Assembly: GCA_030549775.1 (NCBI GenBank)
Contig: CM060175.1
Span: 5,084,564 to 5,148,563 of the forward strand
Length of the DNA stretch: 64,000 nucleotides
Source: Tamarix chinensis
Taxonomy: Eukaryota > Streptophyta > Magnoliopsida > Caryophyllales > Tamaricaceae
Reading direction: 5' to 3'
Shown: positions 49,680-62,517 of the stretch, one piece after another
Layout: each line of letters starts with the position of its first letter
How positions within the stretch are numbered: position 1 is the first letter of the stretch
Notes under the pieces: model-generated
The model's input: the letters and a program-made list of their open reading frames with translations, nothing else
Databases searched by the model: none
What the model was told of the DNA's origin: nothing
Position numbers and translations under genes: made by a program

Positions 49680-50985
49680 AGGTGGTAATTAGGTCAGGCG
49701 AGTCGGGTTTGAATCGGGTTATAGCGGGTCAAGTCATTATCAAGTCGGGTTATTTGTGGGTCGGTTGTAGGTTGGGTCGGGTCATTTTGAGTCACCTAAT
49801 TATTCAGGTCAAGTTTGAATTGAGATAGTTTGGGTTCGGGTCAGGTTAGTTTTGGATTCAGGTCCAATCGAGTCTATGGATGTAAACATGATGCATTTTA
49901 TCTAAACCACACTGGGTTTTATTTATCGGATACTTATACGGATATGAAGGATTGAAAAAAATACCTGTTGGATGTGGGTATGGGATATCCGTATTTGTAC
50001 CTATACCCATACCCATACTCGTATCTATATCCGTATCCATTTGCCCGATATATGATTACCCTTTTACTCTTAATTTTAAAATAAATATAGTATAAATTAA
50101 GGTTAAAATTGTCGCCTGGCTTAACTCTAAATGAGTTTATTCGTTGGTTAATTAATTTATCCTCTATATAATATCCATTAACGGATAAATAAACTATTCA
50201 TCAGGTAACAGATATCTAACAGATAAAGATATTGATGTGTAAGTGGATACCTATTCGGGTGTAGTTACAAATTTGGGTATGGGTACAGATATATATATAT
50301 GCTTATGGGCGTACCAGTCTCGTTTACATCTCTATCAGGTCAGGATTGGCCAAGCAATCTCATATTCAAGTGATTTATATTTGAGTTAATTTGATGGGTT
50401 AGGTTTGGATTAACTTGATGAATAAGATCTTTTTAGGTTTTAATGACTCTCGTTGGATTTGAATCAAGCTAATCGTGGATTGAATCAATTTCTACTTAGA
50501 TCAAATTAGACAATGACTGTCGAAATTAATCTAAATCATTAACCTCATAAACAAGCATTAAGTTTAACTTTATGTAAGCATATGATTAATAATATGTCAT
50601 TAATTATTATTTGTTTATTATTATAGTTTTATAATGTTGTGTTTTTATACAAAAAATGAATAAAATTAGAATATTATTGGTGAATAAGTAAGTTCACAAT
50701 AAAAACAAGAAAAATAAATAAAATTTAAATAATAATATATTTTTAAAAGCTTTAAATAAATAATAAGACATGTGTATTTTATTTTTATCATAACTGATTA
50801 ATATTGAATTTAGTTTTGTCGAGTCGAGTCTGGTCAGGTTGATAGCGAGTCGGGTTGATGACGGGTTGGGTTGATGTTGAGTTAGAGGTTAGAGTCGGGT
50901 CTGATAGGGGCTCTTATATTCGGGTCAACATTGGGTCGGGTCAGTTTTGGGTCAAATTTTGATCGGGTTAGATTAATAAAATTTT
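49680..50985. repeat. GGGTCGGG-type dispersed repeat, interrupted
   Basis: Both ends (49690-49870 and 50815-50980) are dense in 'gggtcgggt', 'gagtcgggtt' and 'gggtcaa' phrases. The middle is split by a separate 453-bp element at 49878-50330. No coding capacity. Confidence 0.6.
49878..50330. mobile_element. Short inverted-repeat element with TSD tctat
   Basis: Starts GGATGTAAAC and ends GTTTACATC, inverted repeats of each other, and is flanked by tctat at 49873-49877 and 50331-50335. Inside, near-palindromic 'ggatatccgtatt' and 'tatacccatacccatac' phrases recur. It has no coding frame. A related fragment ('gtagatacctgatacttgacgg', 'cccatatccatatc') is at 52800-53060. Superfamily uncertain. 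Confidence 0.65.
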
Positions 50986-51084
50986 CGCATTATATCAGAT
51001 TGAGTCAACTTTTTCTAGCTCCATACGTGACACTTGGGGCACCAACTGTTCAGTCATCTATAAATTTTTATATGGTATCTTTTT

Positions 51085-51146
<62 letters not shown>
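51085..51146. repeat. Long (AT)n microsatellite
   Basis: About 30 AT units, interrupted at most once. Confidence 0.95.
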
Positions 51147-51148
<2 letters not shown>

Positions 51149-51379
51149 AATACTTGATAAGTCAATAATACCCAATAAACCCATCCAAGACTTTGTGGTG
51201 TCCGAGGATATTATGCAAAAGCCTTGGCTTCACTCAATCAAGTCTTTTAGGGATAAATTATTAGATACATCAGATGTACATAGCAGCATACTCCCACAAG
51301 ACATGAGCTTTTTTTTTGTATACTTTATATTTAATTTAAATTATCAAATAAATAAAATAATTATATTATAATGATTGTG

Positions 51380-51960
51380 ATTTTATCATAAATAGATATC
51401 CATATTGTTATATTTTCAATGTTAAAAAACATGTTTTTATTTTTGTATATTTGTGCTAAAATTTCATCATTTCTTAAAGTGACTATGTCAATTGATATGG
51501 TAATTATGTATATATCTTTATAGTAAGTACTTCTATCATTTTGTAGCATCTATTTTTAAAAGGGATTATGTATGTTATCGTAGCTTATATGTATTTTTAA
51601 TGGTAAGTATATCAACTACTGTACTTATTATTTATATTTCTATGGTGATTGTGTATCTACTATGGTCATTACATCAACTTATCTGGTAATTATATTGAAT
51701 TATATGATGGTTATATATATCTACATAATATTTGTCTCTCTCACTATGTGACATCAATTTCTATAGAATCTATGTGCTATTGTGGTTCTTATTTATTTTT
51801 TAATATTGATTATGTCAATTATTGTGTTAATTATATATATTTTCTATGATGATTGTGTTTGTTACAATAGTAATTATATATATATATATGGTGATTATAT
51901 CATTTATTATAGTAATTAAGTGTGTGTGTGTGTGTGTGTGGTGATTATAAGTGCCATTTT
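51380..51960. repeat. Degenerate 'tatggtgattatgt' repeats with a (TG)n tract
   Basis: Phrases of the type 'tatggt(g/a)atta/tgt' followed by 'atcaatt' recur about every 40-60 bp, and a clean (TG)10 lies at 51921-51940. No coding signal. Confidence 0.55.
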
Positions 51961-52229
51961 TTATCCCTCTATAAGTATTATTCACACAATAAAAATAGCA
52001 TTTCTCTTTTTGATGATGTTGAAGTTACGTATATGCATCGGGGTATATCCACTTTTCCTTAGGATTTTTTCTCCCTTCAATATGCCTAAGTCAACAAGGT
52101 AGTGTTTCCATATAGCTCGAGCAATGAGATATTCCAAAATAGCACGAGTCCCCATCCCGGGTCTTCCATGTATTCAACATAGCTAGTTGGCATTCACATC
52201 TTTTCAAAAAGGCAATAAGCTTGTCTTAG

Positions 52230-54165
52230 ACACTATCTCTAGGCTATGAATGAATCGAGATTGCTCACAAATTATTTGGTTTGGCTCATTAAAAGTGCTT
52301 CTCAATTTTAGTTTAAGTTCCTAAGCTCAGCACGGCTTGACTACTTTCTTTAATTAAATGATCCAAGTCCGAACCTTATTTCAAGCTCATTTATCAAGCA
52401 AACTAAGTTCAAGCCTTGGGGTTTTTGGCTCGACTCAACTCATTTACAATTCTAGAAGTTGTTAAACCTTCCTTTGGCTGACATAGCGGAGGTAGATCAT
52501 GATATGTGCCTAAGGAGTGTAGGAAACTTGTGTTTTTAACCTTGGGTGTCCAAAAGGAGCTAATTTTCTAACTAGTAATTTCATTCCAAGAACTCCTATG
52601 ATTTAGTCACTGGTAGAAATGAAACTCTTACCCTACATCTATCTAGATTACTACAGTTATTTCATTCCAAGAGACTCACATGTCCTTTTATACCTGAAAT
52701 ATCCATTGAGGTAATGTGATTATATCCTAGGTCATCGTAGAAAAGAGTCAAATCCATTTTCACTAAACACACAGAAGGATTCACAAATTCACATATTTAT
52801 TAAGGATGGAAACGGGGCAAGCATGGATCAAGTACCTCTATCCATATCTAAACCTAATATGAAAATGTCTAACTATATCTGTACTTGTACTCGAACAGAT
52901 ACCAATTACCACACCCATATCCATATCTGGTAGATACCTGATACTTGACGGATAATCCATTGCTCCATGAATAAACCTATTACCTACCAAACCCATCACC
53001 TAATAGATTAAAATTACTCGTTTACCCATTACCATTACCTATTTATCCATTATCATTATCCATTTACCTGCCAAAATTTCTAATTATGTAGAATTCACTT
53101 ATGGAATTATTTTTTGACATTAAAATGTATATAAAAAATAGAAAAAAAGCTAATAAATCATTAACTTAGTTGATGTGAATCAAAGGGGAGGGAAGTGTTG
53201 GATCGATTATTCCATAAGTTATGACTCCAGCTGGTTGAAACTTGAAAGAGAAAACTAATTTTTGGTGCAAGATATACTGGATTCAAGTAGCAAAGTGTCG
53301 CTGGTTGCTTTGAATGATACCAATCATTCAAAGGCTCGAATGATGTAGGTTAAACCCTAGGTTTTGCCTTGATCGAAAGAGACTTGGAAGAGAGAATACA
53401 CATAGACCAAGCTGGTTAGATTCTAAGTTCAAAAATTTCTATTATTCCTTATGCATTTAGGCGGTACAAGTAGATATATATAGGGGAGAGAGGCTCATCG
53501 AATACAAGTCCTAACCAGCTGAGTTCCCTCTTAATTCAAGCCCATTTAATCACTTGAATTAAGCCCATATAACATCTAACCTTAATCATAATATCATCAT
53601 CTAAATGATATTAATGACTAACATTACAAGGCCATACAATCAACTATGATACATATATGAAATTACATCAAACCATAGCTTATATAATATACACCTAAGG
53701 TTTACAACAAGTTTAATATAACTAATGATAATCATCACCATATCTTCTTATTGTAAAGTGTCATCCCATGTATGTCATAGCCTTGCATGCTTTGAATGCT
53801 TGTACACTTAAGGTGTTTTAACATATTCTTCTTGCAAATATGTAACATACCTGCAAGAATATCTTGAATTTTTTTCAATACCAAGCATAGACATATTGTC
53901 AAGAACATTTAATATGATTGACTTCAATATTAAGAAAGCTAATTCTTCCTTACCTTGAGAATCAATAAGAATATGAGTATCATTAGATGCTCCTGTATCA
54001 TTAGTAGCCGAAGCAAACAAGTCATATTTTACCAAAGCAACCATGCATCTATTGTACATGAAATAGTCATAGTGTAAAGTTATAACATATTAGATTTCTC
54101 TAACTTTTCTAATAACAAGAAAATTATTTATAATATATCTAAGTAACAAACGTAGTAAAATATCT
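52230..54165. other. Mixed repeat fragments, no gene
   Basis: 52230-52455 is a fragment of the 'aagctcggctcagctcg' repeat and 52800-53060 a fragment of the element type at 49878. At 53182-53201 a purine tract (aaaggggaggga) is followed by TGTTGG, the layout of a copia polypurine tract and 3' LTR start. An LTR might then run from 53196 to about 53709, where ACAACA occurs, but no matching target duplication is seen. Low confidence for the LTR. Confidence 0.35.
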
Positions 54166-54172
54166 AATCTTT

Positions 54173-54350
54173 AATCTTTAACATATCCGTTGTCGAATCT
54201 AAAAGACAACGGGTGCTTAACCGTTGTTAATTTAACCTTTATATTGTTGTAGCTTTTAGATTCGATAATGGATATGTTAAAGATTAACAACGGAAAAACA
54301 CCCGTTGTAAAAGAGTTTCCACAACGGTGACCGGAACCGTTGTCTTAAGT
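54173..54350. repeat. Inverted repeat with ACAACGG/CCGTTGT subterminal motifs
   Basis: A ~30-bp arm around 54174-54204 (contains 'aacatatccgttgtcg') is the reverse complement of 54253-54283, with two C-to-T type differences. ACAACGG or CCGTTGT occurs at least six times between 54185 and 54345. Repeated ACAACGG motifs are typical of subterminal regions of some plant CACTA elements, so this is likely a CACTA remnant. No terminal CACTA is visible. Confidence 0.5.
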
Positions 54351-55385
54351 CTCTTAAAGACATTGCAATCATTTACAACTAATGTTACGCATTATAGGTT
54401 ATATATAAAACTGTTGTCGTTAATAGTTTATGTCGTTATGTCTACTTTGATATGTATTATCTTATTAATTAATTTTTTTTCGAGCTCATGCACCTTTAAT
54501 TTTCTTCTCTTAATTGATGCATATCCTTTATAATTTTTTTGACAAAATTAACGGTTATCCTTCTCGGCCTTAATGTATGTATTTCTTTTAATTAATCTTT
54601 ATTCTTATAAATATTTTCCGATTAGACTTGAAACCACAGCTGAATGTATAAGAATTCTAACTAATTTACTGTAATATATTTTATTATAATTATTATATTT
54701 CGACCGAATATTTTTTCCAATGAATTATATCAGCAGCGCCCCCTACCATTTAAGTACACCTAACACGGTGTCAGGCGTATACTATCCACTTTTGTATCTT
54801 CAGAATCTCGGATACACATGCGCTTGTGAGAGTACCAATAAATCAATTCAATTATTTTATTCAAAAAGCTATAGTAATGAATTTTTTTTTTTTCCTATCG
54901 GCCATTATTCGTACTTCGTATATAGATAATAGGTCCGGTAATTCAGCGCATATCGCGGCGTCGTGCAAAAGGTTGGGAACTCACCAGTCACCACTGGCTC
55001 TTGGTAGTTGGTACCTACACGCTGCCTATTTTTACATCTTTTGTGTCGATCTCCCTTCTATTTGACTCCAGTAGCACGGCGAGGAAACGCCAAAAAAACT
55101 CAATTTTTTTATTTAAAATTAATATATATATATATATATATATAATTTTTGAAAAACTTATATATATGTTATTACTTTTTATATATATATTATTTAAATA
55201 TATATATATATATTATTTAAATATATATATATATATTATTTAAAAAAATGTTATATACATCTGTGCTTTACGGTTTGACTCCTAATCTTCATCAGAGTGT
55301 CACTCACTTCTCTGACCGAAGCCAAAATAATAGTGAAAAAAAAAATTAATTAGCCGCAGCAAGCACCCGTAGAATCACCCTGAAG
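54351..55385. other. Upstream region of ALDH10
   Basis: AT-rich, with tandem 'tatatatatatatattatttaaa' units at 55120-55240. The ALDH10 promoter and leader should be here, but the many TA runs make any TATA call arbitrary. No upstream gene is seen. Confidence 0.4.
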
Positions 55386-58300
55386 ATGGCGATCCCCATA
55401 CCTTCGCGATATCTCTTCATCGATGGCGAGTGGCGAGAACCAACGAAGAAAAACCGTATTCCAATCGTCAATCCGTCCACTGAGGAAACCATCGGTTAGT
55501 TCTCATTCTGTCGTCCACTTTCCAACAATCTCATGGTGGTATTGCTACATTTCATTGAATAATGTTTAAATTTGCTATACTTTTTATGCACTCGAAATGA
55601 TTATCGGAGCCAAGATTAGAGGATATCAAGCTTGATTTCAAGAAGGTCAGATTTAAAAAAAAAAAAAACTTCATTTCGATTGCATAAAAAGTATTGCAAA
55701 TTTGACATCGTGTTAACGGCTCTAATGAGAAGTTAAATCTGACGAGTTCTTTTTGAGTTTCAGGTGATATTCCAGCTGCAACTGCCGAGGATGTCGAGCT
55801 TGCGGTTGCTGCTGCTCGGACAGCATTTAAACGGAACGCCGGCAAAGATTGGGCGTTGGCATCTGGTGCGCATCGTGCCAAGTATTTGCGCGCAATTTCA
55901 TCGAAGGTATTTGAGTTTTGCTGGTGAATAAGTCATCAGTCGAAACATTTTTTACATCTTTATCTTATCTGTGCAATTCTGTGTTTCATCTAGATAATAT
56001 TTTCTTTTGATCGCGGTGTTGCTATGCACCTGTAATTTCAGCAGGTTCATTTTGCAGTTGTTTGACTTGTTCTCAAGCAGAAAAGTCCAGATTTATGGCA
56101 TTATGCCTTATCTCCAGTTGTGTGATGATTACCAGATCAAGCTTTGACCATCTTGATGCTTTAAATTATTTTACAGTAGGCTAAGTTACCCTTTCTTTTT
56201 TGCATGACATAATGGGATTTATATTGACCAAATTTGGGATGAGTTCATGGAACTGGTTGTCAACTTTAATTACTCAACTCCTGCAATCAAAGCAAGAAGA
56301 TCTGTCGTTGTCACAGTTAGCTTCTGGTTTCCTTTCCATTGTCATGCTTTATAAGTTTATCTGTGAGTGACATTTTAATAGCTAAGAGCATCTTCTACTT
56401 ATTTCAGGGATCTCTTGTTTAATTTCTCGTCTTTTAAGCTGTATCATCATAAATGTGGTGTCTAGCTCCCACTGTGTTGCTGTACCCCAGAGATCATGGT
56501 GTTCTAACAAACCATTGCTTATTTAAATAGTAACTCTCATTTGGATGTGCATGTTGTGAACGTCTCTCTTTGCATTGAGTGGATGTAGAAAGCTTAATTT
56601 TACTTACCATAAGCTTCGAGGGCTCTAGTGTATGCAAACTCACATGTACAAGCCTGTGGGCTAGTGTTGGATTGTTTCAGGGGAAAATGCTTATTTTTTA
56701 TTTGAGATCCTTCATCCTGGGGTGCCTTGTTCTCTAATTGCATGCAGATAACTGAGAAAAAGGATATGCTTTCCAAGCTTGAATGCCTTGACTGTGGGAA
56801 GCCATATGATGAAGCCACGTGGGATATTGTATGTATTCTGCCCTGTGTCATTTCCACCTATAACCTTCACAACAGTCTCACTTTCTTTACTGCTGTTGTT
56901 TCTGCAGGATGATGTTGCGGCATGTTTTGAGTATTATGCTGGTCTTGCTGAAGCTTTGGATGCAAAACAAAATGCTCCAATCACCCTCCCTATGGAGCAA
57001 TTCAAGTGTTATGTGCTACGGCAACCTATTGGTGTTGTTGGTTTGATTACTCCATGGTATTTTTATGGATCCAACACTCCTTTCTCTGTCCATCTGTTCC
57101 TTTGTTTTAAATAATTTCTTCTGAGTCATCCCTAAAGCTATAAAAAAAATCATTACTTGTTTTATTTAGATTTGTTCCCACTTCTCTGGCTGCTGTGCTG
57201 CAAAGTAAAATAACTTAGACCCATGGAAAACTGAAAATGAAAATTCACTTCTAAACCGTGTTCAACTTTTCTGGTAATAGTTTAAGGTCAACATGAGCAT
57301 GACTCTTGCTATTTATCACCCCATAGCCAGTCCATTTTAAACTGGTAATCATCCTTCTTTCCTTTTGAATTCTGTTTTTGTTCATGTTTGTAGCCTCATC
57401 AGGACATGTGCATTGCTAGCTCACGGTCCTCTCTAATATAGTAGCTGCCTCCAAAAATGAGGGATGGGGGGGGGGAAGCTTGCTGTAAAATTCTTCTCTT
57501 CAGTAGCAAATGATCAATTGACTTATTCTGGACACAATAATCGTTACGGAGTTGGAGGAAATCTGAATGAAGCTCTTTTCCTTTGTGAACCTTTTGGATG
57601 ATATCTTCTGGTTTGGACTCATATTCATTTGTTTCATCTTCTTTGTCTGAATACATTCTTGCATGACCTGTTGGTGTTACTTGTCTTTTTTATGCTTTTA
57701 TGAAATATCTTTTGTTGCATATCAATTTTGTTTGACCCTTACTTGTTCATGCTACAAGATGCGCTTCAATCAAAATTGCTATGTATGAGTTTTCTGATGG
57801 TGGTGGTATAATTTGTTTTTCCTAACTTCTTCACTTCTGTGTGCATTTGCAATTGAGTTTGATAATAGATTGACCAATGACAATTGGTCGGCTGAAGGTT
57901 CCTAACATCTACCATTGTATTCTTTTTATATCAGCATTCTTGTAATGTTGATAAATTGATTCAGCAGTGAACGATTTTGGTTCTGTAATTCATGAAAGGA
58001 AAGTTCTTGGCTTATGTAGTAAAAGGGAGTTAAATTTCATTTTGGTCTCTTTAGATTGGAGGTTTATCTAAATAAGTTCCTGGAGTGCGTCCTCCCCCCC
58101 CCCCTAAAATGGTCCCTTTGATTGGTCAAATTAATTTAAATTTGCCCATATTTATCTTACTCACACTCTCTGGCTCCTTAGTCACTATCTTTCTCTCCCT
58201 AACATCTCCTACTAACCTTTTAAGAAAGTGAAGGTTTTGAAGGGAGTGGAAAGTGGGATATTATTTCATTTCTGGGAGTAATTAATTAAGGTTAGAAAGA

Positions 58301-61300
58301 GGGTGATTAGGGGAGAAGTAGAGTAACCGAGGGGGGAGATATGGTAGAACTTGATTTGGTGAGTTAGAATAACCATTTTTGGAGAAAAGTGATATAGAAG
58401 GATCAATTTGGAGAGGGAGGAAAAGAGGGGGGGGGGGAGCTAATGGGATCATTTTTAAATAAGCTTCTATTCTAGATGGATCAAAATGGCATTTAAATCT
58501 ATTACAGGCTCTGCTTTCTTGGCCATGTATGTGTGTTTTGGGGGGGGGGTGTTGATATACTTGTAAGCTGCAAATCCATTTATTATCAGAAACTAGATTG
58601 TCATGTGGGTTTCAAATGAAATTAAAGTGAACTGAAAAATGTAAGGCAGTGATCATGTCTATTTGCTTCTACGTAGTTCTTTAACTTTTCTCTTAAGCTC
58701 TTGCAGCTTTGCATACTTTTGGACAATGGAGATATTGATGGTTTGTGAGTTTAAAGATCTGATACTTTTCTCTTTGTGTAATGCAGGAACTATCCACTTT
58801 TGATGGCTACATGGAAAGTTGCTCCAGCCCTGGCTGCTGGATGTGCTGTCATACTTAAACCTTCAGAGTTGGCATCTGTGTATGTATCTGCTATCTTTGT
58901 TTGCTGTCAATTTTCACAAGAGCATATGTTTTTTGTAGATCTAACTTATTGAAGGAAATAGTCAATATCATTATTCACTTGTATTTGCAATAAAATATTG
59001 CTTCTCAAATCCAGTACATGTCTAGAATTGGCTCAAATATGTATAGAAGTTGGGTTGCCTCCAGGGATACTGAATATCCTGACTGGACTGGGGGCCGAAG
59101 CTGGTGCACCAATAGCAGCTCATCCTGATGTTGACAAGGTATTGGTTTCATTCATTTTTTGACACATCATACTTTGAGCATCTTTCAGAACAGAAAACAG
59201 CCTTTCTTCATCATTTCTTCTTTTCATTTCATTGAAAAAGGCTCTATAGAATGATGAGTGTCCAATTTGCACTTCACAGGTTTCATTTACTGGAAGTTCT
59301 GCAACTGGAAGCAAGATCATGTCCTCTGCTGCCCAGTTGGTCAAGGCATGTAACTGAAAGATGAATCATTGATTCATCTGTAGCCGTTTGTTTTTTCCTT
59401 GCCCTTACATTACATCTACTTCATATGGCAGCCTGTTACATTGGAACTTGGAGGCAAAAGTCCAATTCTTGTGTTCGAGGATGTTGATCTTGACAAAGGT
59501 CAGTAGCAGCTAAGCTAATAGAAGTCCTATTGCATATGCCTATGCTAATAGATTTCTTCTTATTTTTAAACCGTAAATATACAGCTGCTGAGTGGACTGC
59601 TTTTGGCTGCTTCTGGACAAATGGCCAGATATGCAGTGCAACATCTCGTCTACTTGTGCATGTGAGTTATTATGCTCTCAACAACGAGATGACTTTGTCA
59701 GGTTTTTCTTGTGGAGCTAGAATCAACATATATGATGCTTTATTTTCAGGAAAGTATTGCAGCTGCATTTTTAGACAGACTTGTAAAGTGGTGCAAGAAC
59801 ATAAAGATTTCTGACCCATTTGAAGAGGGATGCAGGCTTGGGCCTGTAGTAAGTAAAGGACAGGTATGATGACAGCCATCCATTGGATGGCAGTACTCTT
59901 AATCCCACCGCAGATAGAGATCTCAAGTTGGCACAGCATGTATTTGATACTGTTGGTGTAACGTGATGTTTTGAATGACATTTATTGATTTTGATTTCTT
60001 GCATGCAACCTAGCCATTAGTAAAAGAATGCTGTTTATGATCTGTAGCAAGTATTTTTGTTGGATTGGCGTTGTCAGGTCAAAGCTTCTGTTGGTGTTCG
60101 ACTGCATTTGGCATGAATTCAGAGGGTGGCTGTCTAATATTTAGGGCACTGTTGTGCTGAATTGGCATTTGGCATGGACATGCATGGTCCTGGTGAGGCT
60201 GTTAGGGACTTTATATGTTGTATAGGTGGTTTGTCGCCACATTAGGTTGGGGGGGGGTTTATGTGGCCCAAAGATGTTTATCCTATTTAGGAAAACTAAT
60301 ACTAGATCCAGAAACTTCTTGCTTGTCATGTATGAGTTCCAAAACACAACTACTGTTTGCCACCCACAACAGGCTATTTCCTCCCCCTTACCTTTCTTTT
60401 AAAAATTTGATGTATTTTCATAAGTTTAAGTCCTAACTTTATAATAATAAAAATAATATAAATTAGTTAAGTCCTAATTTTCATAATATTTAAAATAATA
60501 TAAAACTAAAGATAATAAATATAATAATGATAGTAATAATAGCAATAGAAATAGAAGGAAAAATTATGGCACTAATAATAATAATGCATTGAATTTTTCA
60601 AAGGATATTAGGTTACCGAAAATCAACGAAGAGAACCATCCCTAATTCATGGGAAGTGTATTCTTTTCTTATTTGTATGCATTTTTGTTCATTATATATG
60701 CATTATATTTTATTTTAGTTTTTGTATTCAACTCATATCATTCGAATTTTAGTTATGTACCAGATTTTAATTAAAAAAAATATATTTATTTATACTTTTA
60801 TGTTATATTTAAAACATCTCCAATAAAAATTATTGAAGAAAAAATTGATATAAAGCTCGATAGAAAAAAAAAATCATAAAAGAAAAATATGATGATGCTG
60901 AATGCATAAATAAATTATTGGACTTTTTTTTATTGAAATTTAATGGACACAAGCACCGTATTAAAAATAATAAATGGTCTCGGTTCTAACTTTTTTTTAG
61001 TATCTATATACAAAGGGAAAAATAATCCAAGTTTTGCAATATTATTTGAAAAACTTTCAAAATACTATTTTATTGAGGGATTGTCATGTGCCACTCTCTG
61101 ATGCAATAAAACAATGTTTTTTCATGCATCTTGTCTCGTTTCCTAAGGCAATAAGACGATTCTGTCTGTATGTATATTATTCCATCATTTGTGGGTCTAT
61201 GCATGTGTAGGTGCACGGGGGTTGATCGAGTGAGATTTTGATACTATCATGATTTCTACTGATCTTAAAGCTTTTAATTATCTGAAAATAAAAATAAATG

Positions 61301-62354
61301 TTTTCTCAGTATGACAAAGTGATGAAGTTCATTTCAACTGCTAAGAGTGAAGGTGCAACAGTCTTGTGTGGAGGATCCCGCCCTGAGGTGAAAATGTTGC
61401 TCTGTTATTTTTTAGAAAGGTTCTTCTACTTGGCATGTGTTTAACACAGGCTCATGATCTTACAAACTTTTCAGCATCTAAAGACTGGGTACTTTATTGA
61501 ACCAACCATTATAAGTGATGTCACGACTTCTATGCAAATATGGAGGGATGAAGTTTTTGGACCCGTTTTATGCGTTAAAACATTTAGTTCTGAAGATGAA
61601 GCCATGGAGTTGGCAAATGACTCACAGTAAGTCCTTTGGGCTTTAATTATTTCTGCCAACGAAACTTCTATGTTGTGTTGTGCGTCTCATTTTTGTTCAA
61701 GCCTCAAATGTTATTTTTTTGGCTAAATCGTAGGTATGGTTTAGGAGCTGCAGTGATATCAAATGATCTTGAAAGGTGTGACAGGGTTACAAAGGTATAA
61801 ATGAATTTGTTGTTAATTTTTGTTTGTCTTAAACAGTCGATGCCTGATCTCTGTGGCAGATGAGGTTTGAATCAAACAGTCAGATTTATTTTCCGTTTTC
61901 TTGTTTCGCAGGCACTGCAGGCAGGAATTGTCTGGGTTAACTGTTCACAGCCATGCTTCTGTCAAGCTCCATGGGGAGGCACCAAGCGCAGCGGTTTTGG
62001 TCGTGAGCTAGGAGAATGGTGAGTTGTGTATCAGTAATGTGACCCCCTTTTTTTCCCTGGAAAGCACTAATTTTCTCCGTCTTGAAGCATTTTTACTCGA
62101 TTAGTAGCTTCTAGAAGCTAGTTATACCTTGGCCATATTCAATCGGAATTAAGTCGTTTGACGCTCAGAAAAAGGTTGAACCTGACAGCACATAATAAGT
62201 TGCACTAGCTGTAGATTGTTTATTCGTACAGGTTTAAATATATTTTCGTTTTGGCTGTTGCAGGGGAATTGAAAATTACCTGAACGTTAAGCAGGTGACG
62301 CAATATGTTTCCAGTGACCCGTGGGGCTGGTACCAATCTCCTTCAAAGCTGTGA
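55386..62354 (+). CDS. ALDH10: Aminoaldehyde dehydrogenase (ALDH10 / BADH family), complete, 15 exons
   Basis: NAD-dependent oxidation of omega-aminoaldehydes from polyamine breakdown (e.g. 4-aminobutanal to GABA). Exons: 55386-55494, 55764-55906, 56748-56828, 56908-57056, 58787-58879, 59015-59138, 59280-59345, 59432-59498, 59585-59661, 59750-59863, 61310-61387, 61475-61626, 61734-61794, 61912-62018, 62264-62354. Phases agree throughout, giving 503 aa, the usual family length. Catalytic residues: N162 (PWNYP), E260 (TLELGGKS) and C294 (GQICSATS). The last residues are SPSKL, a type-1 peroxisomal signal. Residue 444, equivalent to spinach BADH 441, is Ile; known structure-function work links Ile there to poor betaine-aldehyde oxidation and Ala or Cys to good activity. 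So I infer an aminoaldehyde dehydrogenase with weak BADH activity. Intron 7 begins GC, not GT. The rice BADH2 fragrance gene is in this family. Expected to be functional. Confidence 0.95.
58028..58499. mobile_element. Probable MITE in ALDH10 intron 4
   Basis: The left end (gttaaatttcattttggtc ... aaataagttcc) and the right end (aaataagcttc ... tcaaaatggcatttaaatc) are imperfect inverted repeats of about 50 bp. Between them are a C-run, a G-run and AT-rich DNA with no coding. Boundaries are approximate and no clear target duplication was identified. Confidence 0.5.
59346..59431 (+). other. GC-AG intron in ALDH10 (intron 7)
   Basis: The donor reads GTCAAG|GCATGTAAC and the acceptor ATGGCAG|CCTGTT. 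Only the GC donor keeps the conserved [12 protein letters not shown] sequence in frame. A GT four bases downstream would add 4 nt and shift the frame. Confidence 0.85.
60400..61000. repeat. AT-rich insertion-like stretch in ALDH10 intron 10
   Basis: Intron 10 (59864-61309) is much longer than most others. This part is AAT-rich with poly-A/T runs and no recognisable element ends, so I only note it. Confidence 0.35.
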
Positions 62355-62474
62355 AGAGCTGGTAAAGAATCTCGGTTTTATGGAGCTGATGCACCTAATA
62401 CTGGAGTTGATCGTGCTGTGCTTTTTCCAGACGAATTATTGTTGTAAGATTATTGAAGCATACTCCGCAATTAT

Positions 62475-62480
62475 AATAAA
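62475..62480 (+). terminator. Candidate polyadenylation signal of ALDH10
   Basis: AATAAA 121 bp past the ALDH10 stop and about 40 bp before the copia LTR boundary. Motif and position only. Confidence 0.45.
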
Positions 62481-62517
62481 CGAGAACCAAAATTAGAGGA
62501 AAAAAGCTTTTCAAAAT

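Noticed and set aside
53196..53709. Possible copia 3' LTR after a purine tract
   Set aside because: The start looks right, but there is no target duplication, second LTR or coding remnant to support the end; kept only as a note.
53808..54059. 83-aa minus-strand frame containing DTGAS, resembling a retroviral-type protease motif
   Set aside because: Only the tetrapeptide-level match is present; the flanking residues do not fit copia or gypsy protease and no other pol domain is nearby.
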